Shown here piece after piece: positions 42,841 through 53,652 of a DNA stretch of 64,000 nt. The notes under the pieces are model-generated. The model was not told the DNA's origin, searched no databases, and was given only the letters and a program-made list of their open reading frames with translations. The DNA is from Massospora cicadina. Its lineage: Eukaryota; Entomophthoromycota; Entomophthoromycetes; Entomophthorales; Entomophthoraceae. The stretch is taken from the NCBI GenBank assembly GCA_022478985.1, contig JAKSZP010014455.1, forward strand, positions 1-64,000. The letters are read 5' to 3'. Every line of letters starts with the position of its first letter. The first letter of the stretch is position 1. The position numbers and the translations under genes were made by a program.

Positions 42841-43872
42841 TTTCAGGAAAGATGCAAGTTAGGTTTAGACTAGCCTGCCAGTCTGAATGCCCAAACATCC
42901 AAATGGCAAGCCCAAATGCCAGAGGCACTGCTGCTTGAACGACATTAAATTGAGTTGAAAGATATTTTTCCAGCAAGCGCAAAAACTGTAATAATTGTAA
43001 ACTAGATACCTGGCGACAAACCAGGCTATCATGGTCTCAGGGCCCATGGGTTTTGGTGCCAAAAAGAAGGAGATTGGTATTGGGGGCTTGATTTCTAATG
43101 GGACAAAACTTAAACTTGGAAAATGGGATTTTTATTGGAATAATAAAATACAAAATCAATCTTCTTTTTTCTCAGTGTGTTATACCTGCTTAAATAGACA
43201 ATTGATTTGGGGGATAGCTTAGTAAAACTTGGGATTGGGGCACTTGAAGTTCGCTTAATCCGTCAAACTTCAAGTGAGGGGAAAGCAAATTATTTTGAGC
43301 TTACTTTGAATTTGTTTGTGGTAGGCTGAGCCACTGTCAGTTCATCCAAGGATGTCCAAATTGCTGAATTTCTTCAATTTTGATGGTTAGAGCATGGCGT
43401 CTTGCCCAGAGGGCAGCGGGAACCTCCCCAGGCCACACCACATAGGGGCGGTCCCGTGAGGTCAGGAACGGGTTTGGAATACCCAAACCACCCACACAGT
43501 TGCTCCAGCATCTGTTGAACCAAATAAGAAATTCAGAGGGGGTTTTGATACTCTGAGGAGGTCAAAAACTTGCATCAGCATTTCCTAATGGCCCAATGCC
43601 ATTGGTGAGATTTTCTGAAAATGCCCCATGGAATGCCAACTTTCTAATATTTTGGTACAAATACCACAAATTGCCATACTAATTTGGCTGAAGTCAATAC
43701 TGGGGCTGTGTGGCGGGGTCCCTGGAGGGTAAGTTTTTACCCAACGTTCATCCACTACATGGGTGAATTTGCTCTGTGATTTAATAGGAACATCTTGCCT
43801 TTTTGGTCCCTTTTCAAAGGGGACAGGAATGCCACATGGTCCAAGTGGAGCAAGCGCTCCTCCTGACCTACA
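42841..43872 (-). mobile_element. Solo LTR of the C/E family (1032 bp) inside H
   Basis: Minus-strand LTR starting at 43872 (TGTAGGTCAGGAGGAGCG, compare TGTAAGTCCTGAGGAACG) and ending at 42841 in CTGAAA. Flanks CATGG (42836-42840) and CATAG (43873-43877) match in 4 of 5 bases. The end region shares CCAAATGGC, CAGAGGCACTGCTGC with the C LTRs. Confidence 0.8.
43380..43872 (-). pseudogene. Protein-like ORF in the solo C/E-family LTR
   Basis: 43899-43585 is open for 104 aa and contains PFEKGPKRQDVPIKSQSKF and THVVDERWVKTYPPG, the same core as in element C ('KKAPKRMAIPLVTQGDLTHVVDERWVTALPL'). After a shift, about 43.55-43.38 kb reads FGIPNPFLTSRDRPYVVWPG, matching FGVLNPFPIKWAHPYLGWP of C. Protein-level similarity between clearly diverged DNA copies suggests that this was coding. 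Confidence 0.55.
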
Positions 43873-43877
43873 CATAG

Positions 43878-44924
43878 TTACACCTAGATGACCCACCATG
43901 ACCTCAGCTACCTCAAGCTTGAGATTCTAAATTCTCATAATTTCAGTACTCCATTGACCTCAACTCCCAATCTAGCACATCTTATGATGCCACCTCAAAT
44001 TCCTTCAGCTTTACGGATACTGTGTTAGTCCCATCATCAGAGTGGACGAGAACCTTACTGAGACCTAATCGCAGTGGATCCATACTTGAAATGCCCCACA
44101 AATCATTTTAAGGTTGACTATGACGCCACCACAAATTTCTTCAGCGCCATGCGTCAGTTTAAGTACCAGGATTGAGGTGAAGGCCCACTTATGAAGATTA
44201 AACTCTGCTGGTATTGGGATTTGGCTTACTTGACCCAGAACCTCGCCAACGTACTATGTTCTATTGTCTGCTTGCTTTTGGAACTTACAGATACCTGATA
44301 TCATAGAATTTATGTCCTTAGGCATAAATCTTGGCAATCTTGCACCTCATGCCCAGATCATCTTGTTATCTATATGCGTCTAAAGCACACCATTGTCATC
44401 AATTTCTGGCTAACTCATATATAGAAATTGCGCTCTATTGATAGTAAATTAGGGACTCAGCTTCTCTTACTCAAATCACCGGACTTGGAAATCCCTGTGA
44501 ATAATTCCAATGTTGCCCAGGACACCATCGCCAACCTAGCTGCCACGTCTGAGGGCAAGATATACCCTCTTGACACTGAATAGTTTGTACTGGATTATGG
44601 TCAGAAATTAAAGAAACTTATTGATGTGGACAGGTCCCAGATGTTGCTGGGCCAGTATGTCACTACCACGCAGTTTGTTACACCCAAATCCGAAGGAGAG
44701 GTCTCTCAACGCCAGAAAAACTTTCAGCACATGGCCAGGCTCTCATCAAGATGATTACCCAGAGTGGCCATTTACTTCAAACCGAGCTGGATCTAACATT
44801 GACTAGTCATCATCAGATGAACATTTTTGAGGTACAAACAAAATGCATCATTCAAAGGAATGCAATAAAATTACCCAACCAATTAACAAAAAAGTACACC
44901 ACTAGTAACTCAACAATTAATTGG
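43878..44924 (+). pseudogene. Element H internal coding segment, unknown
   Basis: From about 44.44 to 44.86 kb one can follow a protein-like reading: ESPDLEIPVNNSNVAQDTIA, LAATSEGKIYPLDTE*F, LDYGQKLKKLIDVDRSQMLL, QYVTTTQFVTPKSEGEVSQR and, shifted, SGHLLQTELDLTLTSHHQMN. It has few stops and balanced composition. I do not recognise it; a capsid or accessory protein is possible. 43.88-44.44 kb holds nothing clear. Confidence 0.35.
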
Positions 44925-45743
44925 GTTAATTATTTCAGAAGGATTAAGGCTTACTCCCCTTGGGAAAGGCTTGAGGGATCTCTTCCAGGATTCCCCAATG
45001 CCAGATAGAAGCTTGTCCTGGGGAGAAAATTGACATATTCTACCATATGGGATATGGACTTCAAGCTATACAAATATTCCCCTAAGTACCGGTTAAGGTT
45101 CTATTCTCTGTCATCAAATATGCTTAGATTCTAGGGTATTAATTGAATTTAGATCCAAAGTTTACTAATAAGCCTTTTATTTATATTTGGGTATAATTTA
45201 CTTAATTCCAGGGCAATATTCACATGACACATCATCAGCGGTCCAAAGATCCCATTATCTTCATTAGCTGTTCATTATGAAATTTGGCAAATTTGACCTC
45301 TAAACCATGACTATTGGAAGAGCTCCTAAATGATGCTAATACTAATTAAATTATGCTATAAAATTATTACCAGGAGATTAAGTAGCTCAGCTGACCTTCT
45401 AGGTGTGACGCGATGATGAACAAGCTACTTGGGAATTAATACTGTTAGATGAATCACTCTTGGCAATTCCCAATTGATCAAAATTTTTCTTTTACTTTCC
45501 AAAGTATTTCTATATCACTGTGTTATTATAAAATATAATACTTTTCTACCATAGAATATATTATTTTTCTTATTTTTATCTAAGTTTTTATTATAATACA
45601 ATAGACAAAGTTTCGTCCATCACTGCATCTTATATAACCCCTGCACTCTTGGTTGAATGTAATAAACATATCCTCTAACAATCAGCTACTATATTAGGGT
45701 CCACAGTCTAGAACCTGCAAGTGTATCAGGAAGAAACCTAGCA
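44925..45743 (+). repeat. 3' LTR of element H
   Basis: Uninterrupted LTR of about 819 bp; supplies the empty site for LINE(+). Ends CTAGCA, then GGTAG. Confidence 0.72.
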
Positions 45744-46155
45744 GGTAGTAAGAAAGTACCTATAACAAAAAAGTGAAAAGAATGTGACAAAATGGAAGGT
45801 GACAGAGGTGGGGTAGAGCTATCAGAAGCTGAGGGGAATGGTCATTTGCATTTCTTGGGTTCAACTCAAAACAGGATAGATAATTTTTTGCCCGCGCTTA
45901 ATGTCATGGAGCGTTCTGATCATAAAAATGAGACTGGCCTGGAACCTCAGAAGGTTGAAAACTTTCAAACCGCATTCAGAATACCTGAGGTACAGCAATC
46001 CATATTGACAAATAAGAAATGAAGAAGGCACTCTGAGGATTAACCAATGATATCAAAAACTAAATAACTAGATGTTTAACAGAAATCTAAAAATTCACAA
46101 AATCTTTTTGGATATTTTAAAAGAATTTTTTATTGAAGCTAAAATGATTGGAAGG
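45744..46155 (+). other. Spacer with a 76 codon ORF
   Basis: 45792-46022 is open from MEGDRGGVELSEAEGNG to QQSILTNKK. Charged composition, no family recognised, no other copy in the window. It could be the start of another element or chance. AAAATGATTGGAAGGAAT-like sequence at 46141-46155 is the left TSD of FB. Confidence 0.3.
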
Positions 46156-48051
46156 AATCTTGAACTCTCTTTAAGCTCAGCATAACTTTCTGTGCAGATT
46201 ATATGGAAATAGTAGATTTTGATCGCTCATAATAGTTTCGCTCCATTGTCCTCAGATTCACCACCAGCTGTTCCAGTGTGGGGCAGTGGCAAAATTTCCT
46301 CGCCGTTTTCCATCTGACAGGAAAATGCGTTTGGACTAGCTTTCCCAGACATACCAAACACCTGGGACTATTCATTCCTCTCAAGGATCTCAACGCTGAC
46401 CTTGCTCATACCTAAGAAGTGCCCATTGCCCCCTGGTGCTCCCCTGGAGCAACATGCATCTTGGCCTTAGGGTCAATTATGGGGAACTTTTCCCCTACCA
46501 TGACCAAGCTATTAAAAAGTGGCTCAGGTGATGATGCATCCCGCCGGTTTTAATGACTTCCACCCCTATAAGGGGTATTTTGATTTCAGCTTCACCTGTG
46601 AAGCTGACGCCATCACTGCGGCAACAGTGTCCCTGGTTTTCCAGGGTACCCCTCTCCCAACAATTTGGACCCAGCTCCCAGCGGATACCACTTTTGTGGT
46701 TCAGTTTGCTGGTTTTCCCACCCACCTCCCCCCTGAGGTGCTCCACCAGGAGCTGATGGAAGGTTTGACAGCCTATGGCTCCAACCCCACCTTGCAAAAT
46801 GTGGTCCCAAATAAGGCGACAAGCCTATCTGGACCTCAAGCATATGCCACAATTAGCCCTGAATCAGATAAAATTGACTTGTCGGTTCTCCCTTACACTG
46901 TCATCCCCTCTACCCTGACCATCCATTCTGAGACTGCCTTGAAGGCGGACTGATGATCTGTCCATCCTGTTTTGAGTTGGAACGCTTGAAACATAAAGCC
47001 CATCCTTAGCTGCTTCTGATAGCTCTGATTTTTTATCTGATGGCTTTCAATATGCTGTCTACCCCACGCCATCTTTGGTATGGTATATGATCCTACCTCC
47101 CCCTCCCCAAAGCATGTTGCTGCAGCTGCGCCAACAGCCTCCAATCAGAATCCTCCTCACCCAATGCCACAAATGTTCCATCCAATTAAGCACAGGATTG
47201 GACCACAGTTTGATCCCATACATCCTCCAAAAAACCAACCAAACCTCAGGAATATTCTAATTCCCCAATTCAATGCAACCAAAATCCTTATGATCTATTG
47301 CTGAATTTGATGAGTATGGAATATAATTGAAGACCGCACTATCCAAATCCAGAAACTTGTGTTATTGGCCACGACAGTGAGCTACCCCTCATTTATACAC
47401 ACCCAGAAAAATGCCAAAATGTTCTTCTGGTGACCACCAGCTGGCAGTTGAAGCTAGAATAAGCCAGAATGTCATACTCTCCGCAAAGCTGAAATTAAAT
47501 CAGTGGCAATGCTCTAAGGAGGAATCACGCCTCCCAATATTCCCTCCAAAGCCTTAATGTACAAAAATATGCTGATCAAAGGCACAAAGAAGCCAATAAC
47601 GCCATCTAGAACGGTGCAGAGGTAGCAAGGAATCCCAAATCAAAGATTACCCACACCAATATCGCCACGTTTGTAAAGCATCCCAGTGCATGCACAAAAG
47701 CTGGACTATCTTTGGCCAGCTAAGTTGGAACTCTTATATACAACAGCTGTCTTCCTGATTATCATAACTTTATCTCCGCATCCCACTGATGCCCTGACGC
47801 CCCTGCTCTCCACCGTAGCACATGCCTTGCTTGGGATGAAGTAGAGGATGACGATGAGCCCCCTGACCCCCTCTCCTTTTGCCAAGATGGGATAAGAAGT
47901 TCCTGCTGTCCCACCTGGTTGGTTGTGTTCACGTTTTATGTGTCCTCCACTTATTTTAGGCAGTTTTTTCATCTTATTTGGTGAGAATCTATATGTTAGG
48001 TTTTTGAGTTTCAGTAATGTCCATCCCCTGGTTGGCTTAACTCAGTTAGAT
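46156..48051 (+). mobile_element. FB: complete family F retroposon
   Basis: Plus-strand copy of about 1.9 kb. TSD AAAATGATTGGAAG is perfect over 14 bp (46141-46154 and 48052-48065 region). The 3' end reads GTAATGTCCATCCCCTGGTT, GGCTTAACTCAG. Carries the family ORF in decayed form. Independent insertion from F1, FA and F2. Confidence 0.85.
46258..47720 (+). pseudogene. FB ORF (family F protein)
   Basis: Opens with SPPAVPVWGSGKISS. The best piece, 46519-46953 (144 aa), reads FNDFHPYKGYFDFSFTCEAD, then VQFAGFPTHLPPEVLHQELM and EGLTAYGSNPTL, AYATISPESD. The match to F2 and FA is stronger in protein than in DNA, which suggests past selection. 47.1-47.3 kb is Pro/Asn rich (a linker), and a C-terminal part continues to about 47.7 kb with stops. 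Confidence 0.65.
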
Positions 48052-48199
48052 AAAATGATTGGAAGTGAGATAAAATGGAGCAACAGCAGTACCTGACAGG
48101 GACCACTGCCTAAATGCTTGCACAATGTGGAACTGGATTAAGTGCACTGCCATAAAGAATATTTAAAAATCGATTTTTTTAGATTAGTTTCCCAAACTG
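48052..48199. other. Short spacer between FB and element E
   Basis: Begins with the right TSD of FB. The exact end of the E 3' LTR could not be fixed and may lie inside this stretch. Confidence 0.4.
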
Positions 48200-48834
48200 T
48201 TTTCTATTGCTGACTTAGACCTGACATGATTGTGCGTATTTGCATCGAATTCCCTGGAAGTGATATATTCTCTGACAAACTAAAATTGGCATGATGGCAA
48301 AAATGTCTCCAATGGGAAGCAGGTTGTGCCCATGGCCAGCCAAATAAGGCCAGCTCTATTGAGAGGGGAAGATAATGACTATGATCATACCAGTTGAAGA
48401 AGTCTTTCTTATACATTAGCGGGGGAAACCTGGCAGATTGTAATCCCACGCTTGAAACTAACTGTGATCCTTATTTTTGACAGAATATGACTCAGTCACC
48501 TTGGTGTAATGTAACTTTTCTGTCCTGGTGGAACTTAAACCTGCGGATACTCGTTCCTGAGAGAATATGCTAGCCATCTTCCTCTGGTGTTGGCTTCTAC
48601 CCTCCGCCATCTCCAGGTATAACTCCCAAATTTTACCCACAAACATTTTAAAAGATAAAATGGGTGGAAGAGGTGCGATCTTCAGGGGATATGCCATTAC
48701 CCATCTCTCATCAACCACATGGAGTAAATCGCCCAAGGTAACGAGTGTAATGGCCACAGAATTTTTCCACTTTCTAACTCAGAATAAAAATTTATCCTAA
48801 ATCACTCTGCAGGGGTTGTTACCCAAGGCTTACA
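48200..48834 (-). repeat. 3' LTR of element E
   Basis: Starts TGTAAGCCTTGGGTAACAAC after GGAATAGGTAA. The left end was not found. The LTR carries an open frame (next entry). Confidence 0.65.
48458..48757 (-). pseudogene. Protein-like ORF in the E 3' LTR
   Basis: 100 aa open frame beginning MAITLVTLGDLLHVVDERWV, then MAYPLKIAPLPPILSF. It aligns with MAVPLVTQGDLAHMLDEPWV of element C. Here the frame starts with ATG at exactly the position proposed as start in the C LTR, about 75 bp inside the LTR. Unknown function. Confidence 0.55.
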
Positions 48835-48984
48835 TTACCTATTCCTGTTTGAGGTTTGGAGCACTGACTCAAGGAACTTGGGCCAGTGAAACCTTTTTGT
48901 GCACCTTGGGGTGCTTATTTTTAGAATGGAGTCAAATTTCTGGAGGGGGAACAAAGAGCATTAGGGTGTGTCACGTAAATTCTT

Positions 48985-49143
48985 ACACCAACTAGTGATA
49001 ATTGGCCCAGTAGCGAGTACTAAACCAGCTATTCTCATACAAACAAAGCCCTTCCACATAGCCAGGTACTGCACCAAATGATAAGAGTGACGAGACACCA
49101 TAATAGCATCCATATAACAATTCTGCCGATTCTTCATAACCAT
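48985..49143 (-). pseudogene. Element E chromodomain
   Basis: DAIMVSRHSYHLVQYLAMWK then GF and RIAGLVLATG: the 'Q-Y-L-x-x-W-K-G' strand and the following W/L-V-L region of a chromodomain. Position right after integrase. Better preserved than the C copy. Confidence 0.65.
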
Positions 49144-49199
49144 AAGCTCAGGTACGTTGGCGGCATGCCTTTAAATTGTGATAGCTGGGAAGCGTAAAT

Positions 49200-50300
49200 A
49201 AATGTGGTGCTGTTTTCAGTGAGTGAGAGACGCCAACTGGATTGCGCTGTAGCCAAAATCTTCTACAACCTTGTTTGGACCCAACTTCTTACTCATGAGC
49301 TTCTGTGAGGGCAACTTCAGTTGCAGGTGGCGGGTATTGAGCATGACCAAAAAACAATCTGTGATCTCATGAGTGGGAAGGCGTTCTGATCTGTGAACTG
49401 TTTGTATTAATGGATTTGGTAGATGCTCCTGGGCCAATATTTGGTATACTCTGTATCCGCTTCAAATATTCGCAACTGCAGGGACCTTGGGGTGAAGGCA
49501 CGGACCAGGGGAAAATGAGGGGCTATACCCTAACATAGCCTTGTAAGGTAAAACCCCATGGAAGCATGGGAGGCATTATTGTAAGAAAACTGGCCAATGG
49601 TTGGACATCCAGCCAAGTATCCTGAGCAACAGTGGTGTAACACTGAAGATACTGCTCAATGATCTGGTTGACCCACTCAAATGAATCATCTGATTTGGGT
49701 GATACCCGGTGGAGTGACACGCTGAATTTTCAAGATGGCCAGAAGTGCTGTCTATAAGAGCGCCAAAAAGTGCGACCCCAGACTCTCACATATTACTCAG
49801 CAACCAACACATTGGGAAATCATGCTGTACAAAGAGTCAAGAAGTTTTCTCAGAGATAATAGTGGATGAACAGGGATACAAAAGCAAACTAAGTAGAATG
49901 GTCTACAATGACCATAATTGCGTTATACCCATAGGAGTTAGGAAAGCTCAACTATGAAATCAATGGATACTAAAGTTCACGGTCCTTTGCCCTGCTGAAA
50001 GGTATAGAGAATGCCATTCTGAACAGAGCCGTCAGATTTCTGCCGAGCACCTAATGCAATTTACAACTAATGCTGAAATGTCCTAAAGGTCCCTGGCCAA
50101 TTTTATGGTCACTTTACCAAGTCAGGGCATTTCTTAGTGCCTGGATGACCCACTGCATAGGGTCATAATGAGCCCTTGATTAATTCTTTGTGAAGTTGAG
50201 GCGGCATCCAAAGTCTTGGCCTAAACTAAATCCCCCTCCACCAATGTATAATAGGATTGCTTATGCATTGGCAGAACAGCTGCTCTAACAACTCCAAGAC
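49200..50300 (-). pseudogene. Element E integrase
   Basis: 49720-49523 has EWVNQIIEQYLQCYTTVAQD (third acid region and the helix after it), WLDVQPLASFLTIM. 49437-49216 has LPTHEITDCFLVMLNTRHLQ, KLMSKKLGPNKVVEDFGYSA, the GPY/F-like C-terminal part seen in C as MLNTHHLKIQAPSRKF and GPHLVEEV. The earlier core and zinc regions (50.3-49.75 kb) are very decayed. Confidence 0.75.
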
Positions 50301-50399
50301 CTCCATATAGGCCAACTGACTCGCCAATACTTGAACAATGAGAGGCGCGTCTGAGGCCCAATCCGCCGCTAAAAATTTTAAGAGTTATAATGGTGAGGA

Positions 50400-51720
50400 T
50401 TATGGTCGGCTAATCACCATAGTCAATTCCTGCTCATCAGCCTCCACTATATTTTAGGTAAGAGTTGTGACTCAAAAAGTTGGCAAGTTTATTTAATGCA
50501 CCCTTTATGAACTTGTTATAAAATAGATACTACAGTGGTCACAATATGCCCAGCCTTATGATGCGCCAAATTCTGTGGTTTCTTTAAACACATGCAGGCT
50601 TGATGAACTGTCTGCCAGTTGACTCATGGTGTGCGCTCTGAAGTAGGTACCATAATTGGGTAAGAGAACAGGGCACACCAGCCAACTCCTTATCATAGAT
50701 GGCTCAGTATTGTTCAGATGAAGTGAACTTGTGGGTAAAATATGCACCTGGGTGCTCCAAGCCATCATGCTTTTTAAATAATACCGCCTCACAGCAGTGG
50801 ATGAGGCATCATATGCAATGATAGATGTATTGGTGGGATCCATATGCTTTAGAACGGGAGGTGCAAGAAACACCTCCTTGATGGCGTTAAACGCCTACTG
50901 GCACGCCTCTGTCCAGTGGAAAAGAACGGTTTTTTCCAGTCAGGAGGTGCAATGATGCGGCAAATCGTGAGAAGGCGGGACAGAATTCTTTTCAAAAAGA
51001 CTATCTTGGACAAGAAGCTCTGCAACTGCTTCTGGGTCATAAGAATGGGCCACTCTAGTATTACCTCAAGCTTGCTGGGGAGAGTGGCATACCAAACCTT
51101 CATGACCAAGTAACCTAGGAAGGTAACCTCATTTTAGAAAAATTTGAACTTGGTGTGTTTCACATAAAGGTCAGATTATTGAAAAGCAGCCAACAACGGC
51201 TTTAGGTCCTTCTTTTGCTGCTTAGGAGCTGGAATTTTATGAGGATTACATCTATATGCCATCCTACAGGAGAACAGAGGGTCTCCCAGTACGTCTTCAA
51301 TCAATATCTGGAAAGGGGCGGAGCATCTTCAAACCAAAGGGGGTTACACAGAACTGGAAAATTCCTCTTCTGGTATAGAACGACATAAGCCACTCCTGCC
51401 CCTCCGCCAACCAGATCTTGTTAAATGTGATCACAAGATTAGCTTTGAAAAACCTTGGATTTTAAAATTTCCTGGCTAATCATCTGCTCGAGGGGAAAGG
51501 GATAAAGATTGTGAACGGTTGTTGTTAAGATGCCCATAGTCCACACAGGGACGCAATGCGGTATTGTACTTCTGAGCAAACACTATGGGAGAACCAATTG
51601 GCGAGTCTTCTTAAACACCCATAGTTTCCACGCGCACATCATTCAACCACACCTCCAAGGCCTAATTCTCCTCTTTTTATATGGAAAAGGGTACAGTTGA
51701 AGGTTATTTCACCTACTGTC
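50400..51720 (-). pseudogene. Element E reverse transcriptase and RNase H
   Basis: From 51.65 kb: broken fingers with PIVFAQKYNTALRPCVDYG (51.58-51.53 kb), a region MAYIDVI near 51.26 kb at the place of Y-I-D-D, then 51109-50849 with LPSKLEVILEWPILMTQKQL and QSFLSKIVFLKRI. RNase H opens in 50873-50556: APPVLKHMDPTNTSIIAYDA. The active-site motif has lost its second Asp. Confidence 0.8.
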
Positions 51721-51945
51721 AAGCAGAAGGCTAGATCATACACCAAAAGAGTGGGCTGATGTTTGGCTTTTATTGTCTAAAATCTCCTGAAACTTGGGTA
51801 ATATGGGAGAAAATACTCCAGCAGCCTCGTGAGGAGGGCTTTGAAGCAATTGACTCTAACGCATCCGCTGAAGAGAAAATGGTGATCAGTAGAATATTAC
51901 CTTTCATGTGGGAGATTCTTTAATGAAAAAATGTTGGGCTCTATA

Positions 51946-52248
51946 TCAATACAAACCCTTTGCAGCTGCTACCAACTGACCCCCCATGATGATGGTAATT
52001 AACAGATCTGGTACCTCAGTAAACCAATCACAGAAGCCAAACCCGAGTACCAAGAATGGTAATGGGCACTGCATTAGGTAATAGGTCATCAAAGCTGATG
52101 ATGCAGTCAATGCTGATGACCCTATGCAAACATCAAAATCAAAATTTTGAGCAACCTGAAGATTCATAAAGTTACTGGCGGCTCCCTTGTCAACAAGAGC
52201 CACAACAGAGGTAAAGTGAATTCCCAACTGGATCTTAATTTGCAACAA
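51946..52248 (-). pseudogene. Element E aspartic protease
   Basis: FTSVVALVDKGAASNFMNLQ: retropepsin site with T of D-T-G changed to K. Later YLMQCPLPFLVLGFGFCDWF. Aligns with C (VDTGAVGNFMSVELAQQL). A 100 aa open frame covers the whole domain. Confidence 0.72.
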
Positions 52249-52404
52249 AAACGCTCAATCTTGGGGTTTTGCTAAAATGTCAGACACATTCAGGAGGGAT
52301 GAGGTATCTTCTGAACCAAACCCTTAGTCCATTAGCAAGAGTGGAGGCCATGTCCGCCACCATTTAGGCAGCCCTTGACTCAATCTCTACTTCTTGAGAC
52401 AACA

Positions 52405-52768
52405 AGCACCAACGGACTCACGCATACCTGGCCCCCAAACAAGCCACATTGACTTTGAGAAGACAAGTATCTGAACCTTAATTGCTAGATGGTGGGTCAG
52501 ATCAGCAACCTCAGGAAAAAGCAACACGCCCACACTTGTACCCCGTTCCCGTGCACCTCTTTGAAATATAGGGGAATTACCAGGTCCTTCACTACTCAAC
52601 CCATGGGTGGACACTACTGGTGGTAGAGCTGAAGAAGATGTTTAGACCTCAGCATAAACACCGTAATACAATGAACAGGTCCGCGTCATGACATACACCA
52701 TCTCAGCCATCAGGTGAAATCTCCGTTTGTATAACTGAAGCAACGCAGCACCCCGCCAATAAGGCGAG
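52405..52768 (-). repeat. 5' LTR remnant of element E
   Basis: The minus-strand end near 52405 (CTTGTTGTCTCAAGA) resembles the C-family LTR end (CTTGCTGTCTGCCTGA). Only about 360 bp remain; the rest was lost at the junction with D. Confidence 0.45.
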
Positions 52769-53652
52769 TGTCATGGTTACATGAGATGATTGAGGGAACC
52801 AAATGCAAATATAAGGCTGGATGTCAGAAGTTTAAAAAGGTCAAACTGCAGGACCTCCCTAACTTAAAAAAATTTTTGGACCAACGCTGGGTGCAGGCTA
52901 GATATGCTCAGGTTGGTCCAGGGGATGTGCATTATGTTAGGCCCTGCGTTACAACAAGGGCGAGAAACGCACTAGCTATCTCCTTAATGATAACAGTTTG
53001 ATTTGGTTGCTCGGAGAATGGGGGTTTAAGCCCATTCAATTTTCAATATTGCCAAATTAGGAAAGCTTGACCTGCAATTAATAACTTAAGTTTGGTCAAT
53101 CTATAGCTAAAGTACCCTGGCTAATAGCAGGGGTGCACTGATTTTTCGTTTAGGCTTGGCACCATTTTCCACAATTGATGACTCGCCTCCCATTATTTAA
53201 GTATGGTTCTCAAGAACAGCTTTATTGTGGTCATCTTCCTTTATAGAATATTCCCCATTAGTTCTCCGTCGTTATATGATTATTTGGGAGAACCTGAACC
53301 TGGACCCCTTGGGGAGGTGTCAAACAAAGTTGGACGTTTTATTTTAACAAAAATTTTTGCTGTATCTGGTGCACTGCTTTGACGCTCTGATTCCCTCTAG
53401 TTTTTTGAACCCAAGCCTCCAGCACAGATCTCCGCTTGGTTATGAACTCCTCTTTGGGGTCCAACCAAGTTTTGTTGTTTATTTTCTATCAATACTGTTT
53501 ACCGCGTTATACACCTTTGCTTAGGGCTACTTTGGCTCTAGCACTCCCTTCAGTACTCTGTTTACCTTTTACTAATGACGGTTCCCTGGATTGTAGCTTT
53601 AATTTTGAATCCCCTCTCTTGGAATGGGAGAGAAACATACACTCTCCTTACA
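52769..53652 (+). repeat. 5' LTR of element D (884 bp)
   Basis: Starts TGTCATGGTTACATGAGA and ends CTCTCCTTACA. Its first 230 bp are open (MIEGTKCKYKAGCQKFKKVK, LDQRWVQARYAQVG), like the other family LTRs. Confidence 0.85.
52787..53001 (+). pseudogene. Protein-like ORF in the D 5' LTR
   Basis: Open frame with the ATG at 52787 as candidate start: MIEGTKCKYKAGCQKFKKVK, LQDLPNLKKFLDQRWVQARY, AQVGPGDVHYVRP. Equivalent frames begin the LTRs at 57876, 5593 and 40458. The 'L-D-Q-R-W-V-x-A' core parallels 'V-D-E-R-W-V-x-A' in the C/E family. Homology is likely but short. Confidence 0.5.

Larger units (their letters stand above)
34672..45743 (+). mobile_element. Element H: LTR element without recognisable pol, multiply interrupted
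   Basis: Direct repeats form two LTRs: 34672-35100 plus 41235-41600 (split by LINE(+)) and about 44925-45743. The 5' LTR is followed by the same primer-binding-like motif as B and J. Internal sequence (41601-44924) contains a solo LTR (42841-43872) and, near its end, an unknown coding stretch, but no RT or integrase. So H is a large non-autonomous or badly decayed element. Start coordinates are accurate to some 20 bp. Confidence 0.7.
48200..52768 (-). mobile_element. Element E: chromodomain Ty3/gypsy retrotransposon, 5' truncated
   Basis: Minus strand from 52768: remnant of a 5' LTR, protease, RT, RNase H, integrase, chromodomain and a 3' LTR starting at 48834 with TGTAAGCC. It is related to element C by LTR start, LTR ORF and pol. 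The 5' LTR is cut where element D begins (52769). As in C, LTR end and protease lie within about 160 bp of each other, with no internal gag. Confidence 0.85.
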
